From Maricaulis maris_C (GTDB lineage: Bacteria > Pseudomonadota > Alphaproteobacteria > Caulobacterales > Maricaulaceae), in NCBI RefSeq assembly GCF_049116555.1, contig NZ_JAGDYT010000004.1:1-64000 (forward strand): a stretch of 64,000 nt of DNA, in the 5' to 3' direction. The notes under the pieces were generated by a model. The model did no database searches and had not been told where the DNA came from. It saw nothing but the letters and a program-made list of their open reading frames with translations. The stretch's first letter is position 1, and each line of letters starts with the position of its first letter. A program made the position numbers and the translations under genes. Shown here piece after piece: positions 23,507-31,495 of the stretch.

Positions 23507-24042
23507 GCGCTGCCTCCGCCACGGCCGATCATCGCCTTGAGGTCGTCCAGTTCAATGAAGGCATCGGCCTCGCGGCGCAGATCGTCGGAGATCATGGACG
23601 GGTTGGTCTTCAGCGAGGAGACGACGGAGATGCGCGCGCCCTTGGCTCGGGCTGCCGCGAGCGCATAGCGGAAATCGCCATCGCCGGAGAAGACGATGAT
23701 GTGATCGAGATATGTCGCGGCTTCAAGCAGGTCGACGGCCAGTTCGATATCCATATCGCCCTTGATCCGGCGACGACCATGTTCATCGGTATATTCCTTG
23801 GCCGGCTTCGTGATCACCGAGAAGCCGTTATAGTCGAGCCAGTCGACCAAGGGGCGCAGCGGGTTATAGTCTTCATGCTCGAGCAGGGCGGTGTAGTAAT
23901 TGGCCCGGATCAGCTTGCCGCGCTTGCGGAATTCTTCGAGAAGGCGTCTGAAGTCGATATCGAAATCAAGCGCCTTGGTGGTGGAAAAGAGATTGGCCCC
24001 GTCGATGAAGAGCCCGATACGTTCATCCGGATAAAAAGCCAT
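23503..24042 (-). CDS. NYN-domain (LabA/DUF88) nuclease-like protein
   Basis: 179 residues from ATG 24042. The NYN fold is PIN-like: GLFIDGANLFSTTKAL supplies the first acidic residue, KGDMDIELAVDLLEA the second and VFSGDGDFRYALAAARAKG the third. SVVSSLKTNPSMISDDLRREADAFIEL completes the domain. Such proteins are predicted RNases. It is translationally coupled to the UDG gene and divergent from folK by only some 36 bases, so their promoters must overlap. A link between nucleic-acid quality control functions is possible. Confidence 0.88.
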   Translation of the reverse strand: MAFYPDERIGLFIDGANLFSTTKALDFDIDFRRLLEEFRKRGKLIRANYYTALLEHEDYNPLRPLVDWLDYNGFSVITKPAKEYTDEHGRRRIKGDMDIELAVDLLEAATYLDHIIVFSGDGDFRYALAAARAKGARISVVSSLKTNPSMISDDLRREADAFIELDDLKAMIGRGGGSA

Positions 24043-24078
24043 GGCAATAACCTTCAAATAGCGATGCGGAATAAGTCG

Positions 24079-24639
24079 ATGCAATCTGGTCCGATCTATA
24101 TCGCGCTCGGGGCCAACCTTCCACTGGGCCTCTGTAGCCCGCGCGAGACCCTGGCGCGGGCCCGCAGGGCTCTGGACGATGCGGGGCTGGCGCTGGTTGC
24201 GACGTCCTCGGACTGGCACAGCCCGGCCTGGCCGGACCCGAGCGACCCGCCCTATGTGAACGCCGTCGTGGAAGTGGCCTCCGGGCAATCGGCCCGGGCG
24301 ATCCTGGACCGGTTGCACGTCATCGAGACAGAGTTTGGCCGTGAGCGGAGTGTGCGCAATGCGCCGCGTCCGCTGGACCTCGATCTGATCGACTGCCGCG
24401 GTGAGCAGATCGAAGGGGAGGGCGGGCTCGTTCTTCCCCATCCCAGAGCGATAGGTCGGGCTTTTGTTCTGCTGCCATTGGCCGAGATCGCACCGGATTG
24501 GCGGGACCCTTTGAGCGGGCGCGGCATCGCTGATTTGATCAAGGCACTGCCGGAGGCGGATTGCAGCGCAACATATGCACTGCAAGAGGGCGGGAAACTC
24601 TCACCCGACAGCCTTGCTTTTGCAGGGCGAGGGGATTAG
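24079..24639 (+). CDS. folK: HPPK, 2-amino-4-hydroxy-6-hydroxymethyldihydropteridine diphosphokinase
   Basis: 186 residues from ATG 24079 (ATG 24064 is also possible). It transfers pyrophosphate to the pterin in folate synthesis. YIALGANLPLG, VNAVVEV, the signature ERSVRNAPRPLDLDLI and LPHPRAIGRAFVLLPLAEI are diagnostic. An unusual PRETLARA insertion follows the first glycine motif. It lies 48 bases ahead of rpoZ, a common alphaproteobacterial pairing. Confidence 0.94.
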   Translation: MQSGPIYIALGANLPLGLCSPRETLARARRALDDAGLALVATSSDWHSPAWPDPSDPPYVNAVVEVASGQSARAILDRLHVIETEFGRERSVRNAPRPLDLDLIDCRGEQIEGEGGLVLPHPRAIGRAFVLLPLAEIAPDWRDPLSGRGIADLIKALPEADCSATYALQEGGKLSPDSLAFAGRGD

Positions 24640-24687
24640 GTAACGCGGTTCCAAAACCTCTAGCGCTGGTTCAAGGAGTTCGCGCGC

Positions 24688-25059
24688 ATGGCTCGCGTCA
24701 CTGTCGAAGACTGCATTGAAAAAATTCCCAATCGTTTCCGTCTGGTTCTGATGGCGGCACACCGTGCCCGCAACATCTCGGCCGGCTCCGAGCTGACGAT
24801 TGATCGCGACAATGACAAGAACCCTGTCGTTGCCCTCCGCGAGATCGCGGACGAGACGCTCGACATGGACGCGCTCAAGGACAGCCTGGTCAATGGTCTG
24901 CAGCGCGTGCTGCCGAGCGAGGACGAGGAAGACGCTGCCCGCGAAGAACGCTCTCCGCAGCTTGAAGCGCTGCCGGCCCCGCCGGTCGAGCTCGACGAAG
25001 CGGAAATGCTCAAGGCGCTCCAGAACGACCGGGACGGCGCGCCTGACGGCCGCCTCTAA
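24688..25059 (+). CDS. rpoZ: RNA polymerase omega subunit
   Basis: 123 residues. MARVTVEDC, IPNRFRLVLMAAHRAR and DNDKNPVVALREIA are the conserved omega core; it helps assemble beta' into RNA polymerase. The C-terminal third is an acidic extension typical of alphaproteobacteria. rsh follows six bases later. The rpoZ-spoT order is conserved across proteobacteria, fitting omega's role in the polymerase response to (p)ppGpp. Confidence 0.97.
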   Translation: MARVTVEDCIEKIPNRFRLVLMAAHRARNISAGSELTIDRDNDKNPVVALREIADETLDMDALKDSLVNGLQRVLPSEDEEDAAREERSPQLEALPAPPVELDEAEMLKALQNDRDGAPDGRL

Positions 25060-25065
25060 CGCGTC

Positions 25066-27297
25066 TTGACCCCCGGCGCGACGTCACCAGAACTGGCATC
25101 GCCGCCGCCCGCCATACCCAGCGCGGACGAGCTGATAGCGCGTATCCGCCGGTATTTTCCCAAAGTTGATGCCGACTTCGTTCGGCGGGCTTATGACTTT
25201 GCGGAAGAAGCGCACCGGCCACAGCGCCGGCAGTCGGGTGAACCCTATTTCGCGCATGTCGCCCAGGTCGCGATGATCCTGGCGGAATTGCGCATGGATG
25301 TCGCGACGGTTTGTACCGGCCTGCTCCATGACACGGTCGAGGACACGCCGGCGACGCTGGAAGACCTCACACAGGCCTTCTCCGAAGAAGTTGCGGGCCT
25401 GGTCGACGGGGTCACGAAGCTTGGCCAGATGGAATTGCGCTCCAAGCGCACCAAACAGGCCGAGAACCTCCAGAAGCTCGTCGTCGCCATTTCGGCCGAT
25501 GTCCGCGTGTTGATCGTCAAACTGTGCGACCGCCTGCACAATATGCGCACGCTGGACGCCATCTCCCGACAGGACAAGCGCGAGCGGATCGCGCTCGAAA
25601 CGCTTGAAATCTATGCTCCGCTGGCCCGTCGGATCGGGATCAACCGGGTCTGTGTCGAGCTGGAAGACCTGGCCTTCGAACATCTCAATTCTGCCGCCCA
25701 TGAATCGATCAATACGCGGCTGAAACGCCTGCGCGAACAGCATGCTGACGAAGTCTCGTCAGTTTCCGCCGCGATGACGGACAGTCTCGCCCAGGCTGGC
25801 ATTGACGGGCGGATTTTCGGGCGCGAAAAGCGGCCTTACTCGATCTGGCGCAAGCTGGAGCGCAAGGGGCTGACCTTTGAGGAAATCGCCGACATCTATG
25901 CCTTCCGCCTGATCGTCGACACGCCTGATGATTGTTATCGGGCGCTCGGGGTCATCCACCAGGCCTGGCGCTGCGTTCCGGAGCGTTTCCGTGATTTCAT
26001 CTCCCTGCCCAAGCCGAATAATTACCGCTCCCTGCATACCACGGTGATGGGGCCGAAGAATGTGCGGGTCGAGCTGCAGATCCGCACCGAGGAGATGGAA
26101 GCCGTCGCCGAAAGCGGCGTGGCGGCCCACTGGCGCTACAAGAATTCCACCTACACCTATGACCCGGCAGCGGCCGAGGCGGCGGGCGGCGATCCGCTGG
26201 AACGCCTGCGCCCCTTCGTGGAAATCCTCAATCAGGGTGGCGATCCGGAAGAATTCCTCGAGCATGCCAAGCTCGAAATGTTTGCCGACCAGGTTTATTG
26301 CTTCACGCCCAAGGGCGATCTTATCTCCCTGCCGGTCGGGGCCACACCGCTGGACTTCGCCTATGCGGTCCACACCGAGCTGGGTCACACCACGGTGGCC
26401 GCCAAGATCAATGGCCGCGAGCGCCCGCTGCGGACCCGCCTGCACAATGGTGATGTCGTCGCGATCGTGAAGGGCGGCGTTCGCCAACCGCCGGCCGGCT
26501 GGGAAAATCTCGCCGTTACCGGCCGCGCGCGGGCCGCGATCCGCCGCCTGATCCGCGAGAGCGAGCGCGACGAGTTCCATCGGATCGGCAAGATCATGGC
26601 CGAACATGCCTTCCGCCGTGAGGGCCGGACCTTGATTGAAGGCGCGCTCAAGGACGCGTTGGCCCGGCTTGAAGTCAAGGACATCAACGAGATGTATGAG
26701 ACGCTCGGGCGCGGTCGGATTACCTCCGGTGACTTGCTCAATGCGGCTTTCCCGGGGCGGCTGGACGAGCGCGAAGACACGACCAGTCGCGACCTGATCC
26801 AGGATTCCAAGGCGCGCCTCTATGTGCGCGGCCGGGGCCTGACCCCGGGTGTGACCCTGCATTTCGCGGAATGCTGTTCGCCTCTGCCCGGTGACCGGAT
26901 TATCGGCCTTCTGCGCAAGGACAAGGGTATCGAGATCCACACCATCGATTGCGAACGCCTCGCCCAGCACGAGGAAGGCGCGATGGATGAGTGGCTGGAC
27001 CTCGCCTGGACGGCGGAAGCCGAGGGCAATGCGGTCTCGATGGCCCGGATCAATGCCGTCATGCACAATGAGCCTGGCGCCCTGGCCGAGATCGCCATGA
27101 CGGTGTCGGAAAACCGCGGCAATATCGCCAGCGTGACCACGCGTAACCGGGCGGCCGACTTCTTCGATATGGAATTTGATGTCGAAGTGTTCGATACCCG
27201 CCATCTGGCAAATATTCTGGCCGCTGTGCGCATGTGCGAGACGGTTGTCTCTGCCGACCGCGCGCGCGCGGAAGTCGAGGAGATCAAGGAAGAATGA
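25066..27297 (+). CDS. rsh: Bifunctional (p)ppGpp synthetase/hydrolase
   Basis: 743 residues from a TTG start, the only plausible one upstream of ELIARIRRYFP. The hydrolase HD domain (about 50-200) has YFAHVAQVAMILAE, LLHDTVEDT and KLCDRLHNMRTL. The synthetase domain (about 240-350) has IYAFRLIVDT and FRDFISLPKPNNYRSLHTTV. TGS (about 400-460, VYCFTPKGDLISLP) and C-terminal ACT domains follow. Both active sites look intact, as expected for the single Rsh of alphaproteobacteria that governs the stringent response. The stop overlaps the pyrE start. Confidence 0.96.
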   Translation: MTPGATSPELASPPPAIPSADELIARIRRYFPKVDADFVRRAYDFAEEAHRPQRRQSGEPYFAHVAQVAMILAELRMDVATVCTGLLHDTVEDTPATLEDLTQAFSEEVAGLVDGVTKLGQMELRSKRTKQAENLQKLVVAISADVRVLIVKLCDRLHNMRTLDAISRQDKRERIALETLEIYAPLARRIGINRVCVELEDLAFEHLNSAAHESINTRLKRLREQHADEVSSVSAAMTDSLAQAGIDGRIFGREKRPYSIWRKLERKGLTFEEIADIYAFRLIVDTPDDCYRALGVIHQAWRCVPERFRDFISLPKPNNYRSLHTTVMGPKNVRVELQIRTEEMEAVAESGVAAHWRYKNSTYTYDPAAAEAAGGDPLERLRPFVEILNQGGDPEEFLEHAKLEMFADQVYCFTPKGDLISLPVGATPLDFAYAVHTELGHTTVAAKINGRERPLRTRLHNGDVVAIVKGGVRQPPAGWENLAVTGRARAAIRRLIRESERDEFHRIGKIMAEHAFRREGRTLIEGALKDALARLEVKDINEMYETLGRGRITSGDLLNAAFPGRLDEREDTTSRDLIQDSKARLYVRGRGLTPGVTLHFAECCSPLPGDRIIGLLRKDKGIEIHTIDCERLAQHEEGAMDEWLDLAWTAEAEGNAVSMARINAVMHNEPGALAEIAMTVSENRGNIASVTTRNRAADFFDMEFDVEVFDTRHLANILAAVRMCETVVSADRARAEVEEIKEE

Positions 27298-27878
27298 CCC
27301 GCGAAGAAGTCCTGGCCGAATTTCGTGCCGCCGGTGCCCTGCTCGAGGGCCATTTCATCCTGTCATCGGGCTTGCGCAGCGCGGTCTTCCTGCAAAAGGC
27401 CCGCGTCTTCTCCGAGCCGGAGCGGACTGAGCGGCTGTGCAAGGCGCTGGCCGCAAAGGTTCGCGCTCAGCTGGGCGATGCCCCGACCGTGATTGTCTCG
27501 CCAGCCACAGGTGGCATCGTTCCTGGCTATGAGATGGCCCGTCAGCTGGGGCTCAAAGGACTTTATGTCGAGCGCGAGAATGGCGAATTCACCCTGCGTC
27601 GCGGGTTCGAGCTGACCGAGGACGACAAGGTCCTTGTCGTCGAGGATATCGTTTCGACAGGCCTGTCTTCGCGCGAATGCATTGAAGCGATCAACAAGAC
27701 GGGCGCCACGGTGATTGCCGAGGCTTGCCTCGTGGACCGCTCCGGTGGTGAAGCTGATGTCGGCGTGCCGCTGATCGCCCTGACCGAATACAAGGTGCCG
27801 GCCTTTCCCGCCGATCAATTGCCAGCGGAACTGGAAGCCATTCCCGCCGTGAAGCCGGGGAGTCGGGGGCTGGCATGA
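27294..27878 (+). CDS. pyrE: Orotate phosphoribosyltransferase
   Basis: 194 residues from ATG 27294, overlapping the rsh stop as ATGA. It couples orotate to PRPP, giving OMP in pyrimidine synthesis. FILSSGLRS, VSPATGGIVPGYEMAR and the PRPP loop VLVVEDIVSTGLSSRE are diagnostic. It overlaps pdxJ at its end, again ATGA. Being embedded behind rsh ties its translation to the stringent-response gene. Confidence 0.96.
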   Translation: MTREEVLAEFRAAGALLEGHFILSSGLRSAVFLQKARVFSEPERTERLCKALAAKVRAQLGDAPTVIVSPATGGIVPGYEMARQLGLKGLYVERENGEFTLRRGFELTEDDKVLVVEDIVSTGLSSRECIEAINKTGATVIAEACLVDRSGGEADVGVPLIALTEYKVPAFPADQLPAELEAIPAVKPGSRGLA

Positions 27879-28612
27879 GCATTCGTCTCGGCGTCAATAT
27901 CGATCATGTGGCCACGATCCGGAATGCCCGCGGCGGCGAGCATCCTGACCCGGTCCGCGCGGCCCGCCAGGCGTCGGAAGCCGGAGCGGACGGTATCACA
28001 GCGCATTTGCGCGAAGATCGTCGCCACATCACCGACGGCGATATCGACCGGCTGATGGCCGAGATCGACCTGCCGCTGAACCTGGAAATGGCGGCGACGC
28101 CGGAAATGCTCGACATCGCCCTGCGCCACAAGCCGCATGCGGTCTGCCTGGTGCCGGAAAAGCGTGAGGAACGCACCACCGAGGGCGGCCTCGATGTCGC
28201 CGCCGGGCACAATACAATTGCGCCCTATGTCCGCCAGCTGCGCGAAGCGGGCAGCCGCGTCTCGCTCTTCATCGAGCCGGACCCGGTCCAGATTGCGGTC
28301 GCCGAAGCCATGGGCGCGGCTGTCGTGGAGCTTCATACCGGCGCCTATTGCGAGGCTTTCCTGGCGGGTAACGCCGCCGAGGTCGAGCGTCATCTCAAGC
28401 GCCTGCAATCGGCCGCGACGGTCGCTCACGAGCGCGGTCTGGAAGTCCATGCCGGTCACGGCCTGACCTATGACACCGTCAAACCCATTGCCGCGATCCC
28501 TGAAGTGATCGAGCTCAATATTGGCCATTTCCTGATCGGCGAGGCGATCTTCCGTGGTCTGCGCGAAGCGGTGGGGACGATGCGCGGGCTGATCGAAGAG
28601 GCGCGGGCATGA
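27875..28612 (+). CDS. pdxJ: Pyridoxine 5'-phosphate synthase
   Basis: 245 residues of TIM-barrel enzyme that closes the pyridoxine ring from 1-deoxyxylulose 5-phosphate and 3-amino-2-oxopropyl phosphate. LGVNIDHVATIRNARGG, ITAHLREDRRHI, LVPEKREERTTEGG, ELHTGAYCEA and HAGHGLTYDTV are all canonical. Overlaps pyrE and acpS by four bases each. Upstream-downstream order pdxJ-acpS is widely conserved. Confidence 0.97.
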   Translation: MSIRLGVNIDHVATIRNARGGEHPDPVRAARQASEAGADGITAHLREDRRHITDGDIDRLMAEIDLPLNLEMAATPEMLDIALRHKPHAVCLVPEKREERTTEGGLDVAAGHNTIAPYVRQLREAGSRVSLFIEPDPVQIAVAEAMGAAVVELHTGAYCEAFLAGNAAEVERHLKRLQSAATVAHERGLEVHAGHGLTYDTVKPIAAIPEVIELNIGHFLIGEAIFRGLREAVGTMRGLIEEARA

Positions 28613-29037
28613 TCATCGGCCTCGGCTCCGATCTGATGGATATCCGGCGTATCGAGAAATCGATCGATCGTTTTGGTGACCGCTTCATCCAGCGGGTCTT
28701 CACCGAGATCGAGCAGGTCAAGTCGGACAGGCGCCGCATGCGCGCCGCCAGCTATGCCAAGCGTTTTGCCGCCAAGGAGGCGGGTGCGAAGGCCCTCGGG
28801 ACCGGGATCGCCCGCGGCGTGTCGTGGAAAGAGATTGGGGTCGTCAACCTGCCCGGCGGCAAGCCGACGCTGGAATTCAAGGGGCGGGCGCTGGAGCGGG
28901 CGCTGGCGCTGACCCCGCATGGTCATGAACCTTTCGCCCATATCACCATCACCGATGACCATCCCTGGGCCCAGGCCTTTGTCGTGCTCGAAGCGCGGCC
29001 GATCGGTCATCATCTTGACGGGCTCGCTCATGGCTGA
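28609..29037 (+). CDS. acpS: Holo-[acyl-carrier-protein] synthase
   Basis: 142 residues. Transfers phosphopantetheine from CoA to apo-ACP. IIGLGSDLMDIRRIEKS has the metal-binding Asp, and YAKRFAAKEAGAKALGTGI the catalytic Glu and Lys. The product is about 15 residues longer than E. coli AcpS at the C-terminus (GHHLDGLAHG). It overlaps rnc by eight bases. Signal peptidase lepB, usual between acpS and rnc in many alphaproteobacteria, is absent here. Confidence 0.95.
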   Translation: MIIGLGSDLMDIRRIEKSIDRFGDRFIQRVFTEIEQVKSDRRRMRAASYAKRFAAKEAGAKALGTGIARGVSWKEIGVVNLPGGKPTLEFKGRALERALALTPHGHEPFAHITITDDHPWAQAFVVLEARPIGHHLDGLAHG

Positions 29038-29716
29038 CCCGATCGCCCAGCTTGAAGCCCGTATTGGCTATGTGTTCCGCGACAAAACCCTGATCGAACG
29101 CGCCCTGACCCATGGCAGTTTTGCCGAGGGTCGCAAGACTATCCCGACCTATGAACGTCTCGAATTCCTCGGTGACCGGGTGCTTGGCCTGATGACGGCG
29201 GAAGCCCTGTTCACGTCCTTCGACAAGGCCGATGAGGGCGCCCTGGCGCCGCGGCTCAATTCGATGGTGCGCAAGGAAACCTGTGCCGATGTGGCGCGCG
29301 CGGTCGATCTCGGCGCGGCCCTGCGGATTGGCAAGTCGGAGGAAAAGGGCGGCGGGCGCAACAAGAATTCCATTCTTGGCGATGCCTGCGAATCCCTGAT
29401 GGCGGCGATCTATCTCGATGGTGGACGGGCCGCTGTGCAGGTCTTTTTCGATCATCATTGGGGGCCGCGCATCGACGCGCTCAAGACCAAGCCGGCCGAC
29501 GCCAAATCCGCGCTGCAGGAATGGGCGGCAAGGGTCGGCTTCGGCGCGCCGCGCTATACCCTCACCGAACGGTCCGGGCCGGACCACAAGCCGGTCTTCA
29601 CGGTTGAAGTCACACTCTCATCTCTCACGCCCGCTGTGGGCGAGGGCGGTTCCAAGCAGGCGGCCGAACGGGCCGCCGCGGAAGCGCTCATGAAACGCGA
29701 AGGACAGCATGTCTGA
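29030..29716 (+). CDS. rnc: Ribonuclease III
   Basis: 228 residues from ATG 29030. Cleaves double-stranded RNA, including rRNA precursors. ALTHGSFAEG, the signature ERLEFLGDRVLGLM, NSILGDACESLMAAIYLDGG with catalytic acidic residues, and a C-terminal dsRNA-binding domain (KSALQEWAA to SKQAAERAAAEALM) are present. It overlaps era by eight bases; the rnc-era pair is very widely conserved and links rRNA processing with 30S assembly. Confidence 0.97.
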   Translation: MADPIAQLEARIGYVFRDKTLIERALTHGSFAEGRKTIPTYERLEFLGDRVLGLMTAEALFTSFDKADEGALAPRLNSMVRKETCADVARAVDLGAALRIGKSEEKGGGRNKNSILGDACESLMAAIYLDGGRAAVQVFFDHHWGPRIDALKTKPADAKSALQEWAARVGFGAPRYTLTERSGPDHKPVFTVEVTLSSLTPAVGEGGSKQAAERAAAEALMKREGQHV

Positions 29717-30653
29717 CACTCCCAAACGCTGCGGCTTTGCCGCGGTCATCGGTTCGCCGAACGCTGGCAAATCCACCCTCGTCAACGCCCTGGTCGGCGA
29801 GAAGGTCACCATCGTCACCCACAAGGTGCAGACGACCCGCTTTGCCGTGCGCGGCGTGGCGCTGGCTGGTGACACCCAGATCGTTCTGGTCGACACGCCC
29901 GGCGTGTTCGCGCCCAAGACACGGCTCGACAAGTCGATGGTTGCGGCGGCCTGGTCCGGCGCCGGTGAGGCCGACACCATCATGCATGTCGTCGACGCCG
30001 GTGCCCGTGCCCGGATGATCCATGGCGGCGCCAAGAGCGGCGACAGCCGCATGGTCGAGGATGATGACCGCGTCACCGAAGGCCTGAAGAAGACCGAGCA
30101 GAAGGCTATCCTGGTCCTCAACAAGGTCGACCTCATGCCGCGCGACCAGCTGCTGGCCATGTCGCAGGAGCTCTACGAAACCGGCGTCTATTCCGAGGTC
30201 TTCATGATTTCGGCCAAGACCGGGTCCGGCGTGCCACAGCTTCGAGAGTTCATCGCCGGTCTGATGCCGGAAGGTGTCTGGCACTACCCCGCCGACCAGG
30301 TCGCCGACCTGCCGGCCCGCATCCTCGCCGCCGAGATCACGCGCGAGAAAGTCTATCTGCGTCTGCACGAGGAATTGCCTTACGCCTCGATGGTCGAGAC
30401 CGAGGTCTGGAAAAAGCTGCGCGACGGCTCGCTGCGCATCGAGCAATCGATCATCGTCGAACGCGAAACCCAGAAACCCATCGTGCTGGGCAAGGGCGGC
30501 AGTGCCGTGAAATCGATCGGCGAAGCCTCCCGCAAGGAGCTGGAAGAGGTGCTCGGCTGCAAGGTCCACCTCTTCCTCAATGTGAAGGTCGACGCCAAAT
30601 GGATGGCGCGGCGGTCGCACTACAAGGATGTCGGGCTGGACTTCGACGTCTGA
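29709..30653 (+). CDS. era: GTPase Era
   Basis: 314 residues. An essential GTPase that binds 16S rRNA during 30S maturation. G1 SPNAGKSTLVNALVG, G3 VDTPGVFAPK, G4 NKVDLM, and a C-terminal KH domain with KPIVLGKGGSAVKSIG and FLNVKVDAKWM. A short insertion (GGAKSGDSRMVEDDDR) lies after G3. The usual next gene, recO, is displaced by a 0.8-kb segment holding a repeat and an orphan gene. Confidence 0.97.
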   Translation: MSDTPKRCGFAAVIGSPNAGKSTLVNALVGEKVTIVTHKVQTTRFAVRGVALAGDTQIVLVDTPGVFAPKTRLDKSMVAAAWSGAGEADTIMHVVDAGARARMIHGGAKSGDSRMVEDDDRVTEGLKKTEQKAILVLNKVDLMPRDQLLAMSQELYETGVYSEVFMISAKTGSGVPQLREFIAGLMPEGVWHYPADQVADLPARILAAEITREKVYLRLHEELPYASMVETEVWKKLRDGSLRIEQSIIVERETQKPIVLGKGGSAVKSIGEASRKELEEVLGCKVHLFLNVKVDAKWMARRSHYKDVGLDFDV

Positions 30654-30668
30654 CGCGCAGCGCTGATC

Positions 30669-30763
30669 CCCCTCATCCCCCCTTGCAGGGACCTTCTCCC
30701 AAGGGAGAAGGAAGGCGCGTTCCCTCTCCCGTGGGAGAGGGTGGCCGCAGGCCGGGTGAGGGG
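30669..30763. repeat. Dispersed hairpin repeat after era
   Basis: About 95 bp bounded by CCCCTCA at the left and TGAGGGG at the right, with two tight internal hairpins: CTTCTCCC-AA-GGGAGAAG and CCCTCTCCC-GT-GGGAGAGGG. The sequence type (CCCTCATCC, GGCCGCAGGCCGGGTGAGGGG) resembles intergenic palindromic elements seen in many Proteobacteria. It could also act as the era terminator. It encodes nothing. Confidence 0.75.
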
Positions 30764-30786
30764 TAAATCCCGGTGCCCCGGTGACA

Positions 30787-30843
30787 AGACGCACCTACAA
30801 CCACCCCATTGAATGGTATGATCAGGGCATAGGCTTGCCGGTG
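30787..30843 (+). repeat. Decayed copy of the recO 5' end
   Basis: Matches 31439-31495 in the same orientation: 39 of the first 46 bases agree by eye. In frame it reads RRTYNHPIEWYDQGIGLPV against RLTYNNPMEWRDKGIVLAV for recO. The start codon is ATT instead of ATG and the similarity stops after about 57 bases. It is not translated as RecO and forms the left boundary of the orphan-gene segment. Confidence 0.8.
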
Positions 30844-30852
30844 CTGTCGCCG

Positions 30853-31362
30853 TTAGAGATGGCTCAACACGCTGCGCGCTGCGGCCTGCGCATCCGAAAT
30901 GCATCGGGCTCTCTCATTGTCGCGTTGACCTGCTGCCTCGGGTAGATGTTCGATTTCCTCGAGCTGGTAGCGCATGACGTAGAGTGTCTCGACGTGTTGC
31001 GCTTCGTCCTGCCAAGGACCGTCGTGGAAGTGCTCGACAAGAAACTCTTCGAGTGCATGCTGACAGAATGATGAAGGTGGTGACGTCGCGACGAACTGTT
31101 CGAGGTGGTGCTTCAGAACAAGGCGCAAACATTGGTCGACACTGAACTCAGGCACGTCAAGCTCACGCATGGCTTGATAAAAGGCCGGTTGAATTTCGCG
31201 CCAAGTGGGGTGCGGATCGGTTGAAGCGGCTAGCTCGATCAGGCTGTCTGACGACAAGCCACGTTCGACCCAGCCGAGCGCGAGGCCCCTGGCGGCGTCA
31301 GGCGACAAGAGCCCGGCTTTCTCAAAGGCGTAAGCCTCAAGGGGTGAAAGGCTGAGTGTCAT
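30853..31362 (-). CDS. Hypothetical protein bracketed by recO-start repeats
   Basis: 169 residues from ATG 31362 (MTLSLSPLEAYAFEKAG). It looks wholly alpha-helical and acidic, with EYLVEHFHDG-like helical repeats around residues 95-130 and a conspicuous LEEIEHLPEAAGQ. No signal, membrane segment or catalytic motif is evident, and I do not recognise the family. It lies opposite to era and recO and between duplicated recO 5' ends, so it probably entered as a unit. The compact acidic fold would suit an immunity or cassette protein, but this is a guess. Confidence 0.65.
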   Translation of the reverse strand: MTLSLSPLEAYAFEKAGLLSPDAARGLALGWVERGLSSDSLIELAASTDPHPTWREIQPAFYQAMRELDVPEFSVDQCLRLVLKHHLEQFVATSPPSSFCQHALEEFLVEHFHDGPWQDEAQHVETLYVMRYQLEEIEHLPEAAGQRDNERARCISDAQAAARSVLSHL

Positions 31363-31438
31363 TGGCGAGCCTAAGGTTGGTCCTACCAGCCGTATTGGCA
31401 TGCGATGGATGTGGAAACAATCCTGTGTCAGCGCTCCC

Positions 31439-31495
31439 AGACTCACCTACAACAACCCCATGGAATGGCGTGACAAGGGCATAGTCCTTGCCGTG
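31439..31495 (+). repeat. Intact copy of the recO 5' end
   Basis: The functional partner of the 30787-30843 repeat. It covers 21 bases before the recO ATG and the first 12 codons. No Shine-Dalgarno sequence is visible in the leader. Confidence 0.8.

Noticed and set aside
25759..27204. 481-codon minus-strand frame opposite rsh
   Set aside because: Shadow of rsh codon bias; no start context or recognisable motif.
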